DNA of 64,000 bases from Chryseobacterium sp. StRB126 (GTDB lineage: Bacteria > Bacteroidota > Bacteroidia > Flavobacteriales > Weeksellaceae), in the NCBI RefSeq assembly GCF_000829375.1, contig NZ_AP014624.1, forward strand, positions 558,001-622,000, given 5' to 3'. Shown piece by piece: positions 63,401 to 64,000 of this stretch. The notes under the pieces were generated by a model. It made no database searches, was not told the DNA's origin, and worked only from the letters and a program-made list of their open reading frames with translations. The position numbers were made by a program, and so were the translations under genes. Within the stretch, counting starts at the first letter, position 1. Each line of letters opens with the position of its first letter.

Positions 63401-64000
63401 TATGGTTCTGAAGATACTTTTGGGCTTCTGCATACGCTTCATCCGGTGCCGGAGAAAGTTCCTGATTTTTAATGAGTTTTAAATAAGCCTCATGAATAAG
63501 TGTAAGGAATATAGGCATGCTCCATCCATCAAGAATGGCATGATGATTACTGAACAGACAGGTATAATGCTTCTCTGAACGTTTGAATAAATATATTCTG
63601 AAAAGACTTCCTTTTGCAAGATCGTATACTTCGAAACGGTCTTTCTGAGTAAGTTCCGTAATCAGATCTTCCTGTTGATCTTTGTTCATTTCACTCAGAT
63701 CGTGATAACGCCAGTCAAGAGTTCCTTTTTTGTCAATGATCTGAACAATCTCTTCACTCCAGTCAAATCTCAGTCTTAATGTAGGAAGCTGATTTTGAGT
63801 ATATACCCATGCTTCTTTCAGCTTTTCAAGATTCATTTCAGAAAGATAATCCCACACCAGTTGTACACGGTAGGCATCATCAGTATCTCCCTGATTCAAT
63901 GCATGATACACAAAACCTTCCTGTAAGCTGTTAGCAAGATATACACCTTCTACTGCTCCGGATTCCTGAATATACATCAGCTGATCTTTAGCAACGATAT
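41508..64000 (-). CDS. Giant non-ribosomal peptide synthetase, six modules visible, 5' truncated
   Basis: At least 7,496 codons in one frame, open through the right edge. Domain order from the N-terminal side: C-A-T, C-A-T-E, C-A-T, C-A-T-E, C-A-T, C-A-T-TE. Each A domain has YTSGTTG-type and YKTGDL-type motifs, each T domain LGG(N/D)S, each C HHxxxDG. T domains before E have LGGDSIISIQL, those before C have LGGNSIMAIKL. Carrier serines are at 60911, 57737, 53213, 50060, 45551 and 42371 (codon 5' positions), giving steps of about 1,055 residues (C-A-T) and 1,505 (with E). The ATG at 63977 is internal: upstream codons continue a homologous linker. The product is a peptide of at least six residues plus those upstream, released by the TE. 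Confidence 0.95.
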   Translation of the reverse strand, partial: IVAKDQLMYIQESGAVEGVYLANSLQEGFVYHALNQGDTDDAYRVQLVWDYLSEMNLEKLKEAWVYTQNQLPTLRLRFDWSEEIVQIIDKKGTLDWRYHDLSEMNKDQQEDLITELTQKDRFEVYDLAKGSLFRIYLFKRSEKHYTCLFSNHHAILDGWSMPIFLTLIHEAYLKLIKNQELSPAPDEAYAEAQKYLQNHKDSNSDFWKGYMGLLEDREDISGWIKDSKKHIDLSEYKQIVDHRSIKMSIGGEQYQKLKKLTAKNGFTINAVLQYLWHKQLAIYSGTQSTVVGTTVSGRSIPVDGIESSVGLYINTLPLIVSHTEGKVADIISEIQNRISELNTHSSVNLASLQHDGRRIFSSLFVYENYPAPKGDEDNELSFVFKGSVERLDYPLGIVAYEAGDEVWLNISYEGYLFEESMIQQLISGMNTVLDQILENSEISSEQLSYLTQEEYKTVSKLWSSGVHYPSDTTIHQLFETQVERTPDHTAVVYQDVRLSYRELNERSNRLANYLIEMYDIQPDDLIPLCLERSEEMLVAILAVLKSGGAYVPMDPSYPADRIKHILLDTGAKIVITQAGSELNVLEACGDTTSMLILNGPKLETVLKNSSIENPVTSVASGHLAYVIYTSGTTGMPKGVLQEHRNVARLFSATDHWYQFNDKDVWSLFHSYVFDFSVWEIWGALFYGGKLLVPSSEQTKDTNLFFSLCMKEGLTVLNQTPTAFYQFIDTALQREEQLTNLRYVIFGGEALNLASLKPWYERYHSAPTLINMYGITETTVHVTYKKLSAEDLDKVSLIGENIPDQGMYILDKHLRAVPVGAVGELYVGGAGIARGYLNREELTAERFISNPFQSLEEKNQGSNGILYKTGDLVRYLADGELEYIGRNDFQVKIRGYRIELGEIENRLQEYPEVKQAVVLAKENKAGLKYLVGYYVSEKANEVNDLTAFLSEVLPEYMVPAAFVHLTSLPLTINGKLDRRALPEPEFTGGREYTAPETELQEKLCQIYGEVLGLDASGIGIHDDFFSLGGNSIMAIKLISAIKRTLDMQVGVAVIFGHKTVASLSEALNDQNNIDEQVTIIPIKVNIPEEQKLSFAQERLWFIETYEGGSSAYNIPMTVRLNEKTDLSIIGKALETIVIRHEVLRTIIRSTDEGKGYQLILDQVPTIHLHDVDTKEELDAEINRVSNKIFRLDEELPIEISIFRLGDHHHLSVVIHHIAFDGWSTDIFLKEIQIIYNALIKGEEPQLPEVKAQYKDFALWQRNYLSGERLDRQVDYWKTKLDDFQTLNLPVDFKRPHQVSYDGETIHFVLPPKVAYGLRKTSKDLGVSLYSVMLGGYYLMLSAYSGQDDIVVGSPIANRHHAGLEDMIGFFVNTLALRETIDAEQNLKDFILQIAQSVMEAQSHQDLPFEKLVEELGVEQDMSRHPVFQVMFGLQSFGRNTDDTEVLFHPYEGDTDYQVAKFDLSTMIDDGEETIQGMFNYAKTIFARETVNNMIDSYLYLLEQAFGNDMNLETIQLSHLRLITEDTGKKMMEEWNATEGFYPSDITIHKLFEKQVAKTPDYIAVVYQDVRLSYHELNERANRLANHLIETYGLQPDDIVPLCLNRSEHMLIAILAVLKSGAAYVPMDPSYPADRIEHILQDTAAKIILAEENTSEKIKNTSAEVISLNTITFQAILETVSSENPVTEVKPENLAYVIYTSGTTGLPKGVMIEHRSVANLIEQEAKEFGLKSESVHKNCLWYANYVFDAHVWELYPAITHGHSIYILEKDKQTDLAALQQYIEENNISIATIPPVLLTKDHILPLEKMVVAGDVTNPQVMKLYKEQGVDLINAYGPTESTVCATLHHYNEDGNPLNIGGAIGNMTVYVLDDYLRPVPVGAAGELYIGGAGIARGYLNRPELTEERFITNPFQTPEQYKKGENGRLYKTGDLVRWLSNGELEYIGRNDFQVKIRGYRIELGEIENTLLSYPGIRQVAVIGKENKSGIKYLAGYYVSDMMIDSVLLSEYLSETLPEYMVPGAFVHLTALPLTINRKLDKRALPEPDFTGNKEYSAPETELQKSLVEIYGEVLGINAESISIHDDFFRLGGDSIISIQLVGKIKQRLEVRLSVKEIFSSRTVAALAILMEEKKSGTEVEILTEQGILTGEVPLLPVQEWFFSEKEKGYLADSNHWNQAFLINVPELDNDLLEQSIELLIEKHDAFRLYYPFENGNYSQYYGDQNTAAKINYLDASQLNKEELAEIFTAWQSNFDIENGPLYQIGYINGYHDGSARVFFAFHHLIIDTVSWRIILEDLRNIYQALEKGENYQIKKGSSYRQWVQAIKNYKSEDTESRDKELTYWNGITSQVDVSNQILEEISGAEYHHDILLLDQNTTEKLIRGSHHVYQTEINDLLLAALASALTDFTGTSRHAIVLEGHGREDVFSNLDITETVGWFTSMYPLLLDTGRNAGETVILTKEALREIPDHGIGYGGLVGYTNHELPKIGFNYLGQLDQEDHSGEKIWFIATEDTGLSIGKGNRDSHIISINGGVLSGQLRFSISGYLTQQQVAQLTQSFKEQLIHVVEELSQNTRSFLTRSDVDYVIDQKQLLTVQESEEVEKIYLANSLQEGFVYHALNQGDTDDAYRVQLVWDYLSDMNIEALKEAWSYTQQQFPALRLRFDWSGEIIQIIDKKGNLDWRYQDLSTMNEEDQEELIKEATQKDRFEVYDLSKGGLFRVYLFKRSEKHYTCLFSNHHAVLDGWSMPIILTSIHDIYLKLTKKQDLNIVADHAYIKTQEYLQQHKEGSRSFWNTYMNLLEDREDLSSLLKESQKHIDLGTYRQIKDHQAVKMTIIEEEYQQLKKFTTENGFTINALLQYLWHSQLSVYGGVGTTVVGTTVSGRSLPVDDIESSAGLFINTLPLIVQHTEGRVVDIISDIQQRISELNTHSDVNLAELHQDARRIFSSLFVYENYPVPQGGDDNNELGFVFKDSVEKLDYPLGIMAFEQGESVTLKINYEGVLFEQHTMEQLIDGMKTVLAQILENWKITSDEFLHISDNQFKLMEGWNAVESDYPSDKTIHQLFEEQVEKTPENIALVYQNVVLTYRELNERANRLAHYLISTYDLQPDELVPLCLDRSENMLIAILAVLKSGAAYVPMDPSYPVERIEHILQDTGARLILGQEYTAEKLKNVATDVISLDEITFKATLETESANNPVTNTQPNNLAYVIFTSGTTGLPKGVMVEHRNVSNLIHQEAKEFGLLETGVQKNSLWYANYVFDAHVWELYPSITHGHTIYILEKELQTDLSALKDYIEENSIRIATIPPVLLTREYLLPLEKLVVAGDVTNPQVMAMYKEHGVDLINAYGPTETTVCATLHHYNEDENPVNIGGPIGNMTVYVLDNHHRIVPVGAVGELYVGGAGIARGYLNRPDLTEERFIVNPFQTADQKVKGENGCLYKTGDLVRWLSNGELEYIGRNDFQVKIRGYRIELGEIENQLLGYPGINQVAVLAKENKEGLKYLAGYYVSDTAIDSSLLSEYLSESLPEYMVPGIYIHLTSLPLTINGKLDKKALPEPEFTGGSHYVAPENELQEKLCKVYGDVLGINPTAISIHDDFFRLGGNSIMAVKLISKIRQDLDQQVNVGMVFNHKTVASLSGVLAYENQNENQIDFVSVKVNSPEEQRLSFAQERLWFIESYEGGSSAYNIPIITRLDDSIQLGLFEESLRTVIMRHDILRSMIHTTENGIGYQKVTDLVPEIKVSDVKNGEELENSINQCVNKVFRLDEELPIEINMFRMAGQVYLSIVVHHIAFDGWSTDVFLKEVASIYYALAEGKETELSPVKVQYKDFALWQRNYLSGERLDNQIGYWKNKLDDFQNLDLPSDFKRSAQISYEGENLYFNLTTEQGEKLRALSQKLGVSLYSLMLGGYYLMLSAYSGQDDIVVGSPIANRHYAGLEDVIGFFVNMLALREKVDPAQNISDFILQVSKSVNEAQSHQDLPFEKLVDELGVEQDTSRHPVFQIMFGLQSVDKELKASEGDVLFHSFAGEVDYKAAKFDLTTMIDDDGENIRIMFNYAKALFREETITRMAGSYQLLLDQIIESNPDDTPIRNLSLISEEETLQLGHWNATQEDYPSEMTIQKLFEYQAEKNPDTIALVYNDVKLSYRELNERANRLANHLIHQYQIQPDDLVPLCLERSENMLIAILAILKSGAAYVPMDPSYPADRIGHILEDTQAKLAIAQESTIEKLQNIEIISLDEITLKATLETESINNPVTEVHSGNLAYVIYTSGTTGLPKGVMIEHKGVINLIRSMIKAHRLEEYQEVGCYSNYVFDAFVYEAFSVLGNGNTLWVYSNELRTSVNELNDYIKTNAIEVSFIPPVLLREIVENGTSLKLIFAGGESFPALDKNIENITLVNEYGPTEGTVCVTLHDYKEDKNPLNIGGAIANTTLYVLDNQYRPVPVGAVGELFIGGAGIARGYLNRPELTEERFMANPFQTEDQKDRDENSRLYRTGDLVRWLPNGELEYRGRNDFQVKVRGHRIELGEIENTLLQFEGIRQTAVLAKENKSGLKYLAAYYVSDSAIDANRLSEFASESLPEYMVPSAFVHLIELPLTINGKLDRRALPEPEFTAGKDYVAAETELQSTLCQIYGDVLGLDPDTISIHDDFFRLGGDSIISIQLVGKIRQQLEVRLSVKEVFTARTVASLSQLIEDKKHGNEAAILTEQGILTGEVPLLPVQEWFFEQKESGYLADFNHWNQAFLINVPELDKILFEQAVEQLLTKHDAFRLGYTGHTQEYKIGQKASEIKYLDASDLKAEELADIFTDWQSHFDIENGPLYQIGYINGYQDGSARVFFAFHHLIIDAVSWRILTEDLKNIYQTLEKGEAYQVQKGSSYRQWVEAIRNYKKENPELRDKETTYWNHIADTVEESNSTLSKLITGEYHHGHLQLDRESTGTLIRGIHHVYHTQINDLLLSALASALTKVTGDERHAILLEGHGREEVFSQLDITETMGWFTTMYPVQLETGKSSKETVILTKESLRSIPNNGIGYGSLIGYINRELPKISFNYLGQLDQDDVSGDKAWFIAAENSGTGVGASNRDSHFVSINGAVVDGQLRFGISGYLSDEKITLLAGNFKQDLETIIKNLSEENRSYLTVSDVDYVVENVQLSAIQEKGEIEGVYLANSLQEGFVYHALNQGETDDAYRVQLMWDYHAKINTDKLKNSWKLTQAQYPALRIRFDWNGEIVQIIDKEGILDWRYEDISTMSEEAQEGLIQKITDNDRLEVYDLSKGNLFRVYLFKRNEEHYSCLFSNHHAILDGWSMPVIMNSVHDAYLHQLHGQELTLLTDSAYAVSQKYLQDNKKAGRNFWNQYMTLLEDQEDLRNLVKEDQRHIDLGTYRHIKDHQKVTMLVNGDRYNSLKDLTKAYGLTVNAVMQYLWHSQLKLYSGLQTTVVGTTVSGRNLPVDGIESSAGLYINTLPLIVSHEEGRVVDCIMEIQNRISELNSNSDISLAELHHDGRRIFSSLFVYENYPVPKGGGNNELGFAFRDSVEKLDYPLSIMASEQGDRVTLKINYEGFIFESTMMEQLVKGMELMLDQIVKDPDVNSNSILYIADKQIGLLNSWNNTEDLTTSYNTTLHQRFEEQAAKTPDHIALVYKETRLSYQELNERSNRLANYLLQTYDLQPDDLVPLCLERSENMLIAILAVLKSGAAYVPIDPSYPTERIEHILKDTDPKIIISQESTKDKIEVLEVAKVISLDDFDIQLVVGEMSSKTPAALTSPENLAYVIYTSGTTGLPKGVMIEHRNAVNVVDQVREAYGFSEGRKITAYTSYVFDVSVSEFFNTLLFGNELHLLDEETKKDADSISRYLLTHEIDYAYLPPVMLSVLPRIEYPSLKGLLYAGEPCDYETGKYWSEYTQLYNLYGPTEATIYGTYKKVEYGDVQLIGRPVGNSTAYILDGCGRLLPVGAIGELYLGGAGIARGYLNRKDLTEERFVDNPYQTEEQKKTDENSRLYKTGDLVRYLADGNIEYIGRNDFQVKIRGYRIELGEIENTLSQYPEIRQSVVLAKENSKGMKYLAGYYVSDTALEVEKLTAFLSETLPEYMIPSAFIHLKSLPLTINGKLDRKLLPEPEFTGGSEYTAPMNELQEKLCTIYGEVLGINPEYISIHDDFFRLGGNSIMAIKLIGKIKQELGLQVSVSMVFNHKTVALLEGILTAGDSIAEQIEIIPVEVSSPEEQRLSFAQERLWFIESYEGGSGAYNIPMMVTLGAKTDIAALCKALETVIRRHEILRTLILTTENGVGYQVVTDLLPEIRTIEAGSREELEELVNKVAHKVFRLEEEIPVDISIFRLDTTSYLSVVIHHIAFDGWSTDLFLKEVAEAYQSISAGQQPELPELTIQYKDFALWQRNYLSGERLDRQIEYWKTKLNDHQSLDLPVDFHRPAETSYEGYTIGFNISEETTLGLKKVSKNLGVSLYNVMLSGYYLTLSAYSGQDDIIVGSPIANRHYAGLEDLIGFFVNTLALREKIDPKQNISDFILQVSKSVTDAQSHQDLPFEKLVEELGVEQDTSRHPVFQVMFGLQTSNAGEAANQGEEAIFLPFDGDVDYQAAKFDLTTMINESPDGIQITFNYATSLFKKETINRIAGTYQYLLGQIVEFGASNTKNLEIGEMSLLPETENKQITEILNDNRKAYQEKNTIHQQFETQVIKTPDAVALVYQNVSLSYKELNDRANQLANYLIREYQLQPDDLVPLCLERSEEMLIAILAVLKAGAAYVPMDPSYPAERISHILNDTGAGVMLIHEEAKHKLSEVPLNVNLVSLNSRELIDKLAAADCHNPVTQVSSDNLAYVIYTSGTTGLPKGVMIEHKGVINLIDAMTEVHQLEKYQNVGVYSNYVFDAFVYEIFPSLCNGNTLWLYSNDLRTSVNDLNDYIKANTIEVSFIPPVLLREVVDDGTGLKLIHAGGESFPALDKNIENITLVNEYGPTEGTVCATLHHYKEDKNPLNIGRAIANTSLYVLDSQYRPVPTGAIGELYIGGAGIARGYLNRPELTEERFMVNPFQTVDQKDRGENSRLYKTGDLVRRLTNGDLEYMGRNDFQVKIRGHRIELGEIENTLLSYEGIRQAAVLVKENKGGIKYLVGYYVSDPVIDPQLLSEFLMESLPDYMIPNIFVHLERLPLTINGKLDRRQLPEPEFTGISEYAAPVNELQKQLTEIYGEVLGIDSESISIHDDFFRLGGNSIMVIKLISRIRALLDVQIKILDIFKERTISKLSVILSKNDKEYKTISTLGGVNNKPNIFLIHPGNGGSEVYQSLAEQLKSDYDCYGVDSYNLYHEEKIDNLSRLANYYLEHMDVIQEQTQQEEYILLGWSLGGNIALEIASELEKRGHQKIKVYLLDTILYASDQTLIDFLSFPTDEELSSRLEVPIGDSHFIATKSFMSAEFTIAKEPISNTLNSTQIVLLKAMQSGDTFNESFNNHIKNSMYNNIDSIVENRDLLFVYPIEASHQMMLEKEEQILDIINQTVGK
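45430..48560 (-). other. NRPS module 5: C (D-C-L) - A (Y) - T
   Basis: C (about 47220-48560) again has the YLANSLQEGFVYH form and NHHAILDGWS. A (about 45680-47190) gives D-V-S-Y-L-A-L-I-Y-K, from YVFDVSVSEFF, YAYLPPVML, LLYAGEP and YNLYGPTEATIY; I do not recognise this code. T (Ser at 45551) is LGGNSIMAIKL. Confidence 0.8.
48600..53060 (-). other. NRPS module 4: C (L-C-L) - A (X) - T - E
   Basis: C (about 51730-53060) has LSFAQERLWFIESYEGGSSA and VVHHIAFDGWS. A (about 50190-51690) gives D-A-Y-F-I-A-E-V-C-K, from YVFDAFVYEAF, VSFIPPVLL, LIFAGGES and VNEYGPTEGTVC; I do not know a substrate for it. T (Ser at 50060) is LGGDSIISIQL. E (about 48600-49920) has HHLIIDAVSWRIL and ETMGWFTTMYP, so a D-residue is expected. 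Confidence 0.82.
53100..56225 (-). other. NRPS module 3: C (D-C-L) - A (Phe) - T
   Basis: C (about 54890-56225) carries YLANSLQEGFVYHALNQG and NHHAVLDGWS, consistent with accepting the D-residue of module 2. A (about 53350-54865) gives D-A-W-T-V-A-A-V-C-K again, so Phe. The A domain is very close to that of module 2 (both have LWYANYVFDAHVWELYP and TIPPVLL). T (Ser at 53213) is LGGNSIMAVKL. Confidence 0.82.
56270..60750 (-). other. NRPS module 2: C (L-C-L) - A (Phe) - T - E
   Basis: C (about 59420-60750) has LSFAQERLWFIETYEGGSSA and VVIHHIAFDGWS. A (about 57870-59385) gives D-A-W-T-V-A-A-V-C-K, a known phenylalanine code. Its A10 motif reads NRKLDK with Arg for the usual Gly; the Lys is kept. 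T (Ser at 57737) is LGGDSIISIQL. E (about 56270-57600) has LTGEVPLLPVQEWFF, FAFHHLIIDTVSWRII, ETVGWFTSMYP and FNYLGQLDQ, all intact, so D-Phe is expected. Confidence 0.85.
60790..64000 (-). other. NRPS module 1: C (D-C-L type) - A (Thr) - T
   Basis: The C domain (62630-64000, start cut) has YLANSLQEGFVYHALNQG, a form of the LQEGxxxH signature of condensation domains that accept a D-residue, and the active motif NHHAILDGWS. The A domain (about 61040-62595) gives pocket residues D-F-W-N-I-G-M-V-H plus the A10 Lys, which equals the established threonine code. The T domain has DDFFSLGGNSIMAIKL with Ser at codon 60911. So an epimerising module is expected just upstream, outside the window. Confidence 0.85.

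Noticed and set aside
63975..63977. ATG at 63977 as the NRPS start
   Set aside because: The frame stays open to the window edge and the upstream codons match inter-domain linkers of the same protein, so this Met is internal.

Overview
The window looks like chromosomal DNA of a Flavobacteriia member, most likely Chryseobacterium or a close Weeksellaceae relative. This is inferred from gene content and signals, not from a database search. Supporting signs are an fbaA-accD neighbourhood, many -7 boxes of the Bacteroidota type TAnnTTTG with A-rich start regions and no Shine-Dalgarno sequences, AT-rich spacers, and families typical of the phylum: 2TM-domain proteins, fused SpmA/SpmB, a DUF6438-type protein, a DUF6051-like protein and carboxypeptidase-regulatory TonB receptors.

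Positions 1-30.5 kb are mostly housekeeping and small accessory genes. They hold the end of fbaA, accD, a fused SpmA/B protein, a four-helix-bundle gene between inverted repeats, an exbB-exbD-tonB operon, a DUF885 lipoprotein, nth and bcp divergently, and a five-gene minus operon (TolC, SprT-like, ManC, secreted protein, GNAT). Then come folC, two tRNA-Val genes, a sufE-GT9-GT2 operon, a membrane protein-GT4 pair, clpC and mnmA. A small membrane-protein cassette occurs twice, and its second copy is broken by one in-frame stop.

Positions 30.5-38.2 kb form what I think is the most interesting region. A LytS-type histidine kinase with a fused 2TM domain, three stand-alone 2TM proteins, an isoprenylcysteine-methyltransferase-like protein and a LytTR response regulator lie together. 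Divergent from the kinase are two tandem genes for 53- and 57-residue double-glycine leader peptides sharing a CxWNMCR core. Three promoters (kinase operon, 2TM/regulator operon, TonB-dependent receptor operon) each carry two half-sites 21 bp apart that fit the known LytTR-box consensus, placed 33-34 bp upstream of a TAnnTTTG box. The peptide promoter carries a perfect 9-bp direct repeat, also at 21-bp period. I infer a self-contained peptide / LytTR regulatory system that also controls an outer-membrane receptor.

Positions 38.3-64 kb are a non-ribosomal peptide cluster on the minus strand: an AraC/GyrI-like regulator, a TetA-type MFS exporter, a type II thioesterase, and a giant NRPS running off the right edge. 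The visible part has six modules (C-A-T, C-A-T-E, C-A-T, C-A-T-E, C-A-T, C-A-T-TE). The first condensation domain is of the D-C-L type, so an epimerising module should precede it beyond the window. Pocket residues read as Thr, Phe (D), Phe, X (D), Y, X, where the two X pockets are identical and X and Y are not codes I recognise.
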